64,000 nt of DNA from Streptomyces iranensis (GTDB lineage Bacteria; Actinomycetota; Actinomycetes; Streptomycetales; Streptomycetaceae): assembly GCF_017874715.1 (NCBI RefSeq), contig NZ_JAGGLR010000032.1:106795-170794 (forward strand), in the 5' to 3' direction. The translations under genes and the position numbers were made by a program. Position 1 is the first letter of the stretch. Every line of letters starts with the position of its first letter. This document shows positions 1 to 7,993 of this stretch, piece by piece. The notes under the pieces were generated by a model, which was given only the letters and a program-made list of their open reading frames with translations, had not been told where the DNA came from and searched no databases.

Positions 1-977
1 GCACCGCTGCGCACCCCGGAGTCGAACAGCACCGGAACCCGGCCGGCCACCTGCCGCACGACGGCGGGCAGGGCATCCAGGGCGGCCGTCGAGCGGTCCA
101 GCTGCCGGCCACCGTGGTTGGAGACCACCACACCTGACACGCCGTGTGCGATGGCCTGCTCCGCGTCGTCGGGATGCAGGACACCCTTGATGAGGACCGG
201 CAGGCCGGTGGCCTCGCGCAGCCTGTCGAAGTACGCGTAGGACAGGCCGGGGTGGCCGAAGACCTCACGCCACCGGGCCGCGGCGGCCGCGAGCCAGGGC
301 TCGCTGCCGACCGCCAGGTCCGCGGGCAGCGACCGTCTGAACAGCGGATCGGCCAGGAAGGTTCCCATGCCCTGCCCGCGCAGGAACGGGTCGTACCCGT
401 GGTCGAGGTCGGCAGGCCGCCAGCCCCGGGCCCAGGAGTCGACGGTGACCACAATGGCCTGGTAGCCCGCCTTCTCCGCCCGCCGGACCATCGAGGCGCC
501 CAGCTCCTCGTCCTTCGGCGGATGCAGCTGGAACCACAGTCCCGCTCCGGGGGCTGCGCCGGCCACCTCCTCCAGCGACAGCGAGGAGGAGTTGGACAGG
601 GTCATGGCCAGTCCCAGGTCCCGGGCCACCCGGGCCGCGGCGGCCTCGCCATCGGGGTGGGCCAGGCCGGCCAGGCCGATCGGAGCCAGCACAACCGGCG
701 CGCTCATGCCGGTCCCCCACAGTTCGGTGCGCAGCCTCAGCGGCCGGGCCGCGGGCATCATGCGGGGGGTGAGTTCCCAGCGGTCGAAGGCGGCCCGGTT
801 GGCTGCCACAGTGCGCCCGCCGCCCGCGCCGCCCGCGACGAACGAGAACAGGCCGGCGGGCAGGTACTGCCTTGCCGCCTCCTCCAGCAGGGCCGGATCA
901 GCGGGGAGCCTGGGCACCCGGCCGCGCAGTCCATCGGCGAATACCTCATCACGCATGGTGTACCAGGACTCAGCCAT
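1..977 (-). CDS. FMN-dependent alpha-hydroxy-acid oxidase (partial)
   Basis: A member of the glycolate oxidase / lactate monooxygenase family, which oxidises 2-hydroxy acids to 2-oxo acids with FMN and O2 in the cytoplasm. About 325 residues are visible and the C-terminal end, probably some 60 residues, lies beyond the left edge. Seen: the APIG substrate-loop start near residue 98, the LIK lysine at 264, and the active-site block SNHGGRQLD at 286-294 with the catalytic His288 and Arg291. The N-terminal VAGGAG segment carries Phe46 where lactate monooxygenases usually have Tyr. The start ATG overlaps the stop of the upstream flavoenzyme by 8 bases, so the two are probably translationally coupled. 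It is the last visible gene of the halogenase-like/di-iron oxidase operon and may oxidise a hydroxy-acid intermediate (inference). Family call is firm; substrate unknown. Confidence 0.9.
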   Translation of the reverse strand, partial: MAESWYTMRDEVFADGLRGRVPRLPADPALLEEAARQYLPAGLFSFVAGGAGGGRTVAANRAAFDRWELTPRMMPAARPLRLRTELWGTGMSAPVVLAPIGLAGLAHPDGEAAAARVARDLGLAMTLSNSSSLSLEEVAGAAPGAGLWFQLHPPKDEELGASMVRRAEKAGYQAIVVTVDSWARGWRPADLDHGYDPFLRGQGMGTFLADPLFRRSLPADLAVGSEPWLAAAAARWREVFGHPGLSYAYFDRLREATGLPVLIKGVLHPDDAEQAIAHGVSGVVVSNHGGRQLDRSTAALDALPAVVRQVAGRVPVLFDSGVRSG

Positions 978-2484
978 CGAGCCGTCCCCCGATCGTCGGC
1001 GTTGAAGACGTGGCCAATGCGGTGGTGCCGGTAATCCAGCCGCGCCGGATCCGGGCCACGATGCGTTCGGCCCGTGCGCTGATGCCAAGAAGTGATCCGG
1101 CGTTGGCGTAATAGATGTCGCCCGCGGTCGGGTGGCCCAGAGCGTACAGACCGCGGGCCGGCCCCAGGACCCGGTTGGTGGTGAAGTCGACATACACGCC
1201 ACCGCATGGATGCGGGCGGGCCAGCCCCCGTGCGGCCAGCCGGCCCAGCAGCCGCCCGGCCGGTTCGGCGGGGTCGTACGGCGTGGCCCGGACGGCGTTG
1301 AGCAGCACACCGGCGCGGTGCTCCTTCCCGGCCGCCGTCACCGTGAAACCGCCGCCCGGCGAGGGGTTGACCGCGCTCAGCCCCGGGTGCACCTGCAGGG
1401 CGCCGGTGCCCAGGCCCTCCAGCAGCAGGGCCGCGGTGGCCGGCGGCATCGGGTTGAACACCGTGGCGAGCACGGTGTTGTGGCGGCGCAGGAACACCTC
1501 CCTCGTACGCAGCGGAAGCCGCTGCCAGAACAGTTCACCGACCGGATCCAGCAGCGGCAGCAGCACCGCCCGCCAGCAGTCCGCGGCGTCGGTCCGCCCG
1601 AGCTGGCGGGCGAGCCGGACCGCGGCCGGCTCGCCCGCCGCCAGGTCCAGGGCCATTTCCTCCTCCGGTGCCCCGTGCGCGGCCAGCCGCCGGTGCAGCA
1701 GCCTGCGGACGGTCGTCCACAGCGACGCCGGGGGCGTGGCCCGCACCGCTTCGGCCAGCTGCCCGGCCTCCGCCGGGCCGATGGCAGCCGGCCGGCAGCG
1801 CACACTGGGCAGCAGGCCGTTGCGGGAGACCAGCCGGACCGGCGCGGTGTGCCCACGGCGCAGGAGGGCAACCGCGATGTCCACCGCGGAGAGATTGCTG
1901 CCCAGCACGGTCACCGGCGCACCGCCGGGCAGGGAGGGGGGCAGTGGGTAGGGATCGGCGACGAAGCCGGGCCGGCCCGTCAACTGGTAGATGTCGGCCG
2001 GCCGGGGCGTGCCCAGACACAGCACGACGTGGTCGTGTGCTTCCCGTGCGCCCGTCGAAGTGAGGGTGACCAGCCGGTCACCGGCGGGGTAGACATCCTC
2101 GACGGTGTCGGTGTGCACCTCCACCGACCCTGCGCCGGCGGCCAGTTGGGCAGTGGCCGCCGCGAGCCGCCGGCGCAGGTAGACGCCGAACAGCCAGCGC
2201 GGCTGGAACCGCGCTTCGCAGTCGGCCGAGGGAAATTCGCCGCTGCGGCCCGCCTGGCGCAGCCAGCTGAGGAAATCATGCGGATCCCCGTGCCGGATGG
2301 ACATCGCGTCGGCGGGTCTGTTGATCAGGGCGCTGTCCGCGTCCTCCTGGTAGGGCCGGCCGGGGCCGGGCACTGCCCGGGGTTCGAAGACGCTGACCGT
2401 GATCTTCTCCCTGGGCGTGCTGCGCGCGAGGGCATCGATCAGCGTCACCGCGGATGCACCGCCGCCGATGATGGCTAGCCGCAT
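970..2484 (-). CDS. FAD/NAD(P)-binding flavoprotein
   Basis: A 504-residue two-dinucleotide-binding flavoprotein of the FAD-NAD(P)-binding (NAD_binding_9-like) type. The protein opens directly with an FAD Rossmann motif, IIGGGASA (residues 5-12), and has a second nucleotide-binding motif, VLGSNLSAVDIA, in the middle that would hold NAD(P)H. Relatives are poorly characterised and include N- or C-oxygenating and desaturating enzymes; no reaction can be assigned. A purine-rich AGGA lies about 9 bases before the ATG. It follows the di-iron oxidase gene by 28 bases and overlaps the next gene, the FMN hydroxy-acid oxidase, by 8 bases, so all four genes from 4.35 kb leftwards look like one transcript. 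Confidence 0.85.
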   Translation of the reverse strand: MRLAIIGGGASAVTLIDALARSTPREKITVSVFEPRAVPGPGRPYQEDADSALINRPADAMSIRHGDPHDFLSWLRQAGRSGEFPSADCEARFQPRWLFGVYLRRRLAAATAQLAAGAGSVEVHTDTVEDVYPAGDRLVTLTSTGAREAHDHVVLCLGTPRPADIYQLTGRPGFVADPYPLPPSLPGGAPVTVLGSNLSAVDIAVALLRRGHTAPVRLVSRNGLLPSVRCRPAAIGPAEAGQLAEAVRATPPASLWTTVRRLLHRRLAAHGAPEEEMALDLAAGEPAAVRLARQLGRTDAADCWRAVLLPLLDPVGELFWQRLPLRTREVFLRRHNTVLATVFNPMPPATAALLLEGLGTGALQVHPGLSAVNPSPGGGFTVTAAGKEHRAGVLLNAVRATPYDPAEPAGRLLGRLAARGLARPHPCGGVYVDFTTNRVLGPARGLYALGHPTAGDIYYANAGSLLGISARAERIVARIRRGWITGTTALATSSTPTIGGRLDG

Positions 2485-2512
2485 TCGATCGGGTCCTGTC
2501 GGTTCGGCAGGC

Positions 2513-3565
2513 TCATCCGGCCGGCTCTAGTTTCGCCTGCAGCGCATCGAGATACCAGGTGGAGGTCTCCAGCCGCATGAGGGTGCCCAGTGCGATCTCA
2601 AAGGCGCAGCGCGGTTCGCGGGCAATCGCCGGGAGAAGGATGTTCTTGAACCAGGCCGGCCCGTGCCGCGCGTCGATCTGAATATGCTGGTCGTGGTAGA
2701 TATAGGCCGATTTCGGCATTCCCAGCCGTTTGCAGCCCACGATGTAGGAACGGAATCGGCGGGGTGTCAGATACTCGGTGACACCGAAATATCCGAATGC
2801 CTTGTAGCAGTGCCGCCTGGAGAGGGCCAGGGCTGCGGAGACGTTTCCGCAGACCAGTGACTCCAGCATGATGTTGCTGTTGATGAACTCCTTCGACACG
2901 CCGGCGTCCGTGAGTGTTCTCGCAAATACCGCCGTATGCACGTCGGCCGGGTTCCCGTTCCCCATCTCGTCCCACAGGTTGCTGACGAGTTCCATCTTCT
3001 CCGAGCCGCCCGTGCCCACCGTCAAAAACGACAGGATGTCGTCGAAGCGTGGGTCCAGCGACGTCTCCTGAGCCAGGTAGAACCTGATGTCCTGTGCTGA
3101 GGCGCGGTCTTCGAGGAAGTCCCGGTAGAATGGATGGTTGCTTGCGCCGTGGCTGCTGATGAAGTTCCGGTACCAGGGCAGGAAGGATTCCGGGTCCTGG
3201 GGTGCGGAGGCCAGTGCGCTTGTGTCCGTCTTTCCGCGCAGGTCCGCCAGCATGGCGTTTTCCAGGGTGCTCCGGATGTCGTCCAGGATCTCGGTCAGCA
3301 GGGAGTCGATCTGGTCGATGGGCGGCAGGCTGAAACACCGGTCGTAGATGTCGCCCAGTACCCAGTGCGCGGTGTGCAGCGCGGCGCGGTCGCCGCGGGT
3401 GAAGGCCGCATGGGCCAAATCCGCGGCCGCCGTGCGGATTTCGGCCCGGTAGACCGTGTCGGTTGCACGGGCGTTGACCGTGGCGGCGTCCTCGTCCCCG
3501 GCCAGCAGGGATATGACCAGTTCCCGCAGGTCCGTGCCGCTGTGCAGTTCAGGAGTGGTGCTCAA
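2513..3565 (-). CDS. Haem-oxygenase-like di-iron oxidase (BesC/SznF superfamily)
   Basis: A 350-residue protein of the haem-oxygenase-like di-iron oxidase (HDO) superfamily, whose members do O2-dependent N-oxygenation (SznF, RohS) or oxidative C-C cleavage (UndA; BesC on 4-chlorolysine). Six candidate iron ligands can be read: Glu167, Glu200, His210, His294, Asp298 and His301. The spacing E-x9-H and H-x3-D-x2-H equals that of the SznF di-iron site as I remember it, so the centre looks intact. About 115 helical residues precede the HDO core, more than in minimal BesC-type enzymes. Translation starts at TTG (there is no usable ATG or GTG close by) behind a GGGGGGA ribosome-binding site. The gene follows the HalD/BesD-like gene by 24 bases, which favours a BesC-like role on the amino acid that gene modifies (inference); N-oxygenation is the main alternative. 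Confidence 0.8.
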   Translation of the reverse strand: MSTTPELHSGTDLRELVISLLAGDEDAATVNARATDTVYRAEIRTAAADLAHAAFTRGDRAALHTAHWVLGDIYDRCFSLPPIDQIDSLLTEILDDIRSTLENAMLADLRGKTDTSALASAPQDPESFLPWYRNFISSHGASNHPFYRDFLEDRASAQDIRFYLAQETSLDPRFDDILSFLTVGTGGSEKMELVSNLWDEMGNGNPADVHTAVFARTLTDAGVSKEFINSNIMLESLVCGNVSAALALSRRHCYKAFGYFGVTEYLTPRRFRSYIVGCKRLGMPKSAYIYHDQHIQIDARHGPAWFKNILLPAIAREPRCAFEIALGTLMRLETSTWYLDALQAKLEPAG

Positions 3566-3589
3566 GGAGTATCCCCCCTCGTGCGACGG

Positions 3590-4354
3590 TCAGGAGGAGA
3601 ACATCGCGTCCATGGTTTCGTGTGTGGTGGGACGTTCGACGTCGGCGGTGCTGGCCCAGCAGGTGTTGAGGATGATGCGGGTGGCCGGCCTGCTGAGCGG
3701 GATCGTCCGGTGGAGGGTGGTGTCCGAACGCAGGAAGTACAGGTCGCCGGTGGCGTTGGCGTAGGTGCGGATGGGGTGGTTCTGGAGGTACTCGTGCACC
3801 CGCGGGTTCTGCTTGTCCCAGTTGGTGTGCGGCACGCACTGCAGCATCCCGCCCACCTCGGGGCCGGGCGCCTGGATGATCCAGATCAGTGTGTAGCTGA
3901 AGTCCCCCCAGTGCCATCCATGGGTGTCGCCCGGCTGGTCCTGGCGGATGATGACGTACTTCTCGCCCTCCCAGGGGCAGGGCCGCACGTCGGCCTGGGC
4001 GATCCGGCCCAGCGTGTCGCGGATGCTCGCGGAGTCGTAAATCGCGGAAATGAGCCGGGAGTCGCGGGCGATGTCGGCCGCGCTGACCGTGTGCATCCTG
4101 CGCGGCGAATTCCCGGTCTCTTTGAGTTCGATGTCGATACGCTGGGCGTGCTGGTCCAGCAGGTCGCCCACTTCGCTGACGACCTCGGCGAACAGATCCG
4201 CCGAGACCAGACCGGTGAGCTTGACGTAACCTTCCCGGCGGAACGCTTGCGAGTACTCGAGGATGGGGGCGTTCTCGGAGAATTCCTTGAGATGACGGTC
4301 GAATGCGTCCTGGTCGAGCGTACGGACACCGGTTGTAGGCGTATTCGTGGTCAT
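3590..4354 (-). CDS. HalD/BesD-like Fe(II)/2-oxoglutarate enzyme, probable amino-acid halogenase
   Basis: A 254-residue non-haem iron, 2-oxoglutarate-dependent enzyme. The iron site reads His148-Trp-Gly150 with distal His215; Gly in place of the usual Asp/Glu is the mark of radical halogenases, because chloride takes the vacant site. The 67-residue gap between the two His equals His137/His204 of the lysine chlorinase BesD as I recall it. With a constant +11 offset, Arg85, Glu131, His145, Asp151 and Asn230 coincide with BesD residues that hold the amino-acid carboxylate and side-chain amine; the BesD Thr221 position is Cys232 and the BesD C-terminal tryptophans are not obvious. Arg226 is a candidate 2OG-binding residue. 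The start ATG at 4354 has a GAGGGAG ribosome-binding site; a longer in-frame start at 4453 lacks one. Alternative: a hydroxylase of the same fold. Confidence 0.75.
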   Translation of the reverse strand: MTTNTPTTGVRTLDQDAFDRHLKEFSENAPILEYSQAFRREGYVKLTGLVSADLFAEVVSEVGDLLDQHAQRIDIELKETGNSPRRMHTVSAADIARDSRLISAIYDSASIRDTLGRIAQADVRPCPWEGEKYVIIRQDQPGDTHGWHWGDFSYTLIWIIQAPGPEVGGMLQCVPHTNWDKQNPRVHEYLQNHPIRTYANATGDLYFLRSDTTLHRTIPLSRPATRIILNTCWASTADVERPTTHETMDAMFSS

Positions 4355-4424
4355 CGCTGTCTCCCTCGGTTGGGGATGAGATCTACGACGGCCGGGGCAT
4401 GACAAATTCCCCCGCTGAGGGGCG

Positions 4425-4453
4425 ACACTATCCCGCCGGATCACCTTCCTCAA
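4425..4453 (-). promoter_or_regulatory. Promoter of the halogenase-like operon
   Basis: Read on the minus strand, a TTGAGG -35 box (4448-4453) and a TAGTGT -10 box (4425-4430) are separated by 17 bases. This is a good match to the main vegetative sigma-factor consensus. It predicts a start of transcription near 4418 and an untranslated leader of about 60 bases before the ATG at 4354. The leader holds a short CCCC/GGGG hairpin around 4410-4422. Confidence 0.45.
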
Positions 4454-4454
4454 T

Positions 4455-4870
4455 CCGATTTACGACCCGGCACTATCCGTTTTTCGCACCTTTGCGGCGG
4501 CGCCGGCCCGGTACGCTTGCGTACCGCCGCCGCCCGCAGAGGTATTCACGGGCCAAACCAGCAGCCGCGTAACATGACGCGCCGGGCAGGCGGAGGACCG
4601 TGCAGGAGATACGGCCCGGTTCGGAATGTCCCCGGGGCGCGGCCGGCTCACCGGAGGGATACCGGCTGCCAAAGCGCGGCGGACTCCATGCGGTTACCCG
4701 GGGCATTGCGGTGATCACCAGGCGTTGATAAATTGACGAAGGCCGTGGACTTCGCCGGATGTCCATCCGGACTGGATCTCCACCCGTCGGGGCATGACTC
4801 GGAACGCCTTGCGTGTTGAGCCGCCGGACCGGATCGCCGACTCATCGCAGCGCAAAGGATAGAGCAAGTC
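4455..4870. other. Divergent intergenic region
   Basis: About 400 bases between the halogenase-like operon on the minus strand and the DUF190 gene on the plus strand. Short open frames here have no protein-like composition. No fluoride-riboswitch pattern could be recognised ahead of the DUF190 gene. A TTGACG at 4733-4738 could be a -35 box, but no convincing -10 box follows it. Confidence 0.4.
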
Positions 4871-5209
4871 ATGCCATCAGCCAGCCGTGGACTCAAGCTG
4901 ACGATTTTCGCCAGGGATGACGACGTGTGGAACCACCGGCCCCTGTACTACGAGATCGTGCGGCGGGCCCGGGAGAGCGGATTATCCAGGGCTCTTGTGC
5001 TGCGCGGCATAGAAGGCTACGGCGCGGATGGCATCGTGCACACCTCCCGGCTGCTCTCGCTGTCGCACTCACTGCCGCTTGCAGTGGTCATCGTCGATAC
5101 CGAAGACCGGATCCGCCGCTTCGTTCCTCAATTGTCAGAACTGGTCGAGGAAGGAATGGCGACCCTGGAGGAAGTCGAGATCATCACCTACGCGCCGGCC
5201 CCGGGGTAG
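4871..5209 (+). CDS. DUF190 family (PII-like) protein
   Basis: A 112-residue protein of the DUF190 family, which has a PII-like ferredoxin fold. The family blocks are present: KLTIFARDDD near the start, the ALVLRGIEGYG segment near residues 41-51, and VVIVDTEDRI before the helical C-terminus. In actinobacteria DUF190 genes are usually found beside crcB fluoride-channel genes and are thought to modulate them. Here no crcB adjoins it; a broken crcB lies about 15 kb to the right on the other strand. An AAAGGA precedes the ATG. The gene stands alone between two minus-strand operons of the biosynthetic cluster. Confidence 0.85.
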   Translation: MPSASRGLKLTIFARDDDVWNHRPLYYEIVRRARESGLSRALVLRGIEGYGADGIVHTSRLLSLSHSLPLAVVIVDTEDRIRRFVPQLSELVEEGMATLEEVEIITYAPAPG

Positions 5210-5263
5210 AGCGGCCCGGCCGGCCCGGCCGGCCGCGGAGGCGGGGCCGGGCACCGGTGGCAT

Positions 5264-6571
5264 TCAGGGCCGGGCGAGGCCGAGATGCTCGCGCAGGGTC
5301 GTGCCCCGGTAGGCCGCGCGGGCATACCCCCGCTCCTGCAGCAGGGGGATGACCTCGCTGAGCAGACGGCGTCCGTCCACCCGCTGCGAGGGCGGGATGA
5401 GGATGAAGCCGTCGGCCGCGCCGGCCTCGAAATAAGTGATCATCTCGTCGGCGATGTGTTCCACGTCGCCGACGGCCACCTGGAGCCCCGCCGCGGTGGC
5501 CTCGATCTCGGTCAGACGCCGCAGGGTCTCCCCGTCCTCGATCAACTGCCGGTAGAGATCGAAGCGGCCCTGCCTGCGGTTGATCGTCCCCGGATCCGGC
5601 AGGACCTCCAGCGGCAGCTTCTCATCCAGACCGTAGGCGCTCAGATCGATCCCGCCGAGCTGGAAGGCCACCAGCTGTTTGGCGTAGCCGGTGTTGAGGA
5701 GGCCGGCCAGGGCGTGCTGCCGCTCCCGGGCGTCGCTGTGGGTGTCACCGAGTATCGGGCTCAGGCCGAACAGGACCTTGATCGAGTCCGGGTCGCGGCC
5801 CAGCCGCTTGGCACCGCTTTTGATCTCGTCGTAGTAGCGCTTGGCCATGGGCAGTCCCTGATGCGCCGAGAAGACGACCTCGGCATGCCGGGAGGCGAAG
5901 GCCATGCCGTCGGCGGACGTCCCGGCCTGCACCAGCACGGGGTGCACCTGCGGCGGCCGGGGAATGTTCAGTGGCCCGGCCACCGTCAGGTGTCTGCCCC
6001 GGAAGTTGACCGGATGCACCCTCTCCGACCTGGCATACACCCCCGATTCCCGGTCCGCCGCCAAGGCGTCGGCGTCCCAGCTGCGCCACAGTGCCTTGGT
6101 CACCTCCGCGAATTCCCCGGCGCGTTCGTAGCGGGAGGCGTGCGAGGGGAGGGGGGCGGAGCCGAAGTTCTCCTCGCCGAACGCCGAGGTCACGATGTTC
6201 CAGCCGGCCCGGCCCCGGCTGAGATGGTCCAGTGAGGCGAACTGGCGCGCCACGTTGAAGGGCTCGTTGAACGTCGTGCTGGCAGAACCCACCAGACCGA
6301 TCGATTCCGTGACCATGGCCAGGGCGGAGAGCACGGTCACCGGTTCCAGATGCTGCGCCGGTGCGTGCGCCTCCCGGCCCAGCATCGCCAGGTGGTCGGC
6401 GATGAAGACGGCATCCAGCTTCGCGGCCTCGGCCCGCTGCGCCACCTCGGCGTGGAAATCGACCGAGTCGGCCAGTTCGATGCCGCTGCCCGCCTCGCGC
6501 CACGCGCCATGATGCTGGCCGACGTTGCCGATGACGAGAAAGAGATGCATGTGCCGTGGCCTGCCTGTCAT
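5264..6571 (-). CDS. FMN-dependent LLM monooxygenase (NtaA/SnaA/DszA type)
   Basis: A 435-residue flavin-dependent monooxygenase of the bacterial luciferase-like superfamily, NtaA/SnaA/DszA/SsuD subgroup; these use reduced FMN supplied by a partner reductase. Seen: the N-terminal beta-barrel strand LFLVIGNVGQHHGAWR, the FIADH block, the RAGWNIVTS motif typical of the subgroup, and VQAGTSADGM in the second half. The true start is the ATG at 6571, preceded by a perfect AGGAGG; the open frame runs further upstream but without a binding site. It is downstream of the MFS and NRPS genes on the same strand, with a 168-base gap that contains an unusual C6G8 run near 6620. Substrate unknown; possibly a tailoring enzyme of the cluster. 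Confidence 0.85.
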   Translation of the reverse strand: MTGRPRHMHLFLVIGNVGQHHGAWREAGSGIELADSVDFHAEVAQRAEAAKLDAVFIADHLAMLGREAHAPAQHLEPVTVLSALAMVTESIGLVGSASTTFNEPFNVARQFASLDHLSRGRAGWNIVTSAFGEENFGSAPLPSHASRYERAGEFAEVTKALWRSWDADALAADRESGVYARSERVHPVNFRGRHLTVAGPLNIPRPPQVHPVLVQAGTSADGMAFASRHAEVVFSAHQGLPMAKRYYDEIKSGAKRLGRDPDSIKVLFGLSPILGDTHSDARERQHALAGLLNTGYAKQLVAFQLGGIDLSAYGLDEKLPLEVLPDPGTINRRQGRFDLYRQLIEDGETLRRLTEIEATAAGLQVAVGDVEHIADEMITYFEAGAADGFILIPPSQRVDGRRLLSEVIPLLQERGYARAAYRGTTLREHLGLARP

Positions 6572-6739
6572 GGAAGAACCTCCTGTTTTCCTGGTGCGTC
6601 GGAACACAGTCGCGCGGCGCCCCCCCGGGGGGGGCGGGGTGGTGGCAGGAGAGGGGAAGGGAGCTGTCCGCCGGCGCCGAACCCCCGATTCAGCCGGTGG
6701 CGGGAGAAACCCGGTGGCCCCGGGCTCCTCCGGTGACAC

Positions 6740-7993
6740 TCACCCGGAGATGGTCTCCCCCGGCTGTGCGGTCAAACGCCGCGGGAGGCGGAGGATGAGC
6801 AGGGCCGCCAGGACACTCATCGCGGTCAGAGCCCACCACAGCACAGCCGGGAAACTCTCCAGCAGAACCGCGGCCACAAACGGGGCAAGCGCGGCACCCA
6901 CCCCGGCGAAGAGCTGGTTGAAGGCCATGTAGCTGCCCAGCTCGGGCTGCGGAGGAAGACTTGTCAGCATCACCAGACCGGCCTGCGAGACCGCCATCTC
7001 CCCCAGCGTGTACACGGTCATGGCCGCCAGCAGGGCCCAGAGCCGGACCGGACCGGGAGCGGACCCGACCACCACCACCGTCACATACAGCGCGGCGAAG
7101 GCGCACCCTCCCACAGCCAGTACCGGACCGGGACAAAAACGTTCCAGGAAGCGGCTGACGGGCAGTTGCAGCAGCGTGAGCAAGGCGGTGTTGACGATGA
7201 AGAGCAGGCTCACCGTCCATGGGGGCAGGGCCAGTTCACGCAGGACGAAGACCGGCAGCGCGGTCTCCACCACCAGAATCGATGTCCGCAGGACAGCATT
7301 GGCGCCCGCTACGTACAGAAAGGGGGTATCGCGCCACGGGCGGCCGCGCACGGCGCCCCCCGCCTCCCGCGCCGCGGCTTCTGTAGGCGGTACCCGGGGG
7401 GAAAGCCGCAGGTAAAGCAGGGCCGTCAGGGCGAAACTGGCCGCGTTGGCCACGCCGAGCACGGCGAATCCCGAGGGTGAATCCACCACCAGCAGCCCCG
7501 CCACCAGAGCGCCTGCCCCGATGCCGGCGTTGAAGACCACCCGGGACAGAGCCAGCCACCGGCCCGCCTGCCCCTCCCCGGCCAGCCCCACCGCAAGAGG
7601 CAGGACCGCGGCCTGTTCGGCACGGTTGCCCACGGCGAAAGCGATGTTGAACACAGCAAGCGGCACAATGCCGTGCATCGAGACAAAGCCCACGAAGCAG
7701 CCGGCGCGCAGCACAGCCGCCCCGATGAGCACCCGGCGCGGCCCGAACCTGTCGATGAGCACACCGACGGCAGGCAGTCCCGGCAGCGCGGCAAGCGCGG
7801 TGATGGTGAGCACCGCCCCCACCGTGCTCAGCGACAGGCCCGACAGCTGGGCGAAGAACAGGAGCGCGAAGGGGTAGAAGAACCCGGTACCGAAGGCGTT
7901 GACGAATCCTGAGGCGCCGAACCACACCACTCCCGGTCCGCGGGGCAGGATACGCGCCGGACTGTCCGCGTCCGTGGCCTGTGCCGTGCTCAC
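6740..7993 (-). CDS. MFS transporter, probable product exporter
   Basis: A 417-residue major facilitator superfamily membrane protein with about 12 hydrophobic segments. The loop between segments 2 and 3 reads GVLIDRFGPRR, the MFS signature. The GTG start overlaps the stop codon of the NRPS gene by four bases (GTGA), so it is translationally coupled to the peptide synthetase. This strongly suggests export of, or self-resistance to, the cluster product. The exact subfamily cannot be told by eye. Confidence 0.85.
   Translation of the reverse strand: MSTAQATDADSPARILPRGPGVVWFGASGFVNAFGTGFFYPFALLFFAQLSGLSLSTVGAVLTITALAALPGLPAVGVLIDRFGPRRVLIGAAVLRAGCFVGFVSMHGIVPLAVFNIAFAVGNRAEQAAVLPLAVGLAGEGQAGRWLALSRVVFNAGIGAGALVAGLLVVDSPSGFAVLGVANAASFALTALLYLRLSPRVPPTEAAAREAGGAVRGRPWRDTPFLYVAGANAVLRTSILVVETALPVFVLRELALPPWTVSLLFIVNTALLTLLQLPVSRFLERFCPGPVLAVGGCAFAALYVTVVVVGSAPGPVRLWALLAAMTVYTLGEMAVSQAGLVMLTSLPPQPELGSYMAFNQLFAGVGAALAPFVAAVLLESFPAVLWWALTAMSVLAALLILRLPRRLTAQPGETISG

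Noticed and set aside
2513..3565. A true haem oxygenase
   Set aside because: The E, E-x9-H and H-x3-D-x2-H ligand set and the cluster context point to a di-iron oxidase.
4740..4870. A fluoride riboswitch ahead of the DUF190 gene
   Set aside because: I could not find the conserved pseudoknot segments; the region only holds GGTGAT-like fragments.
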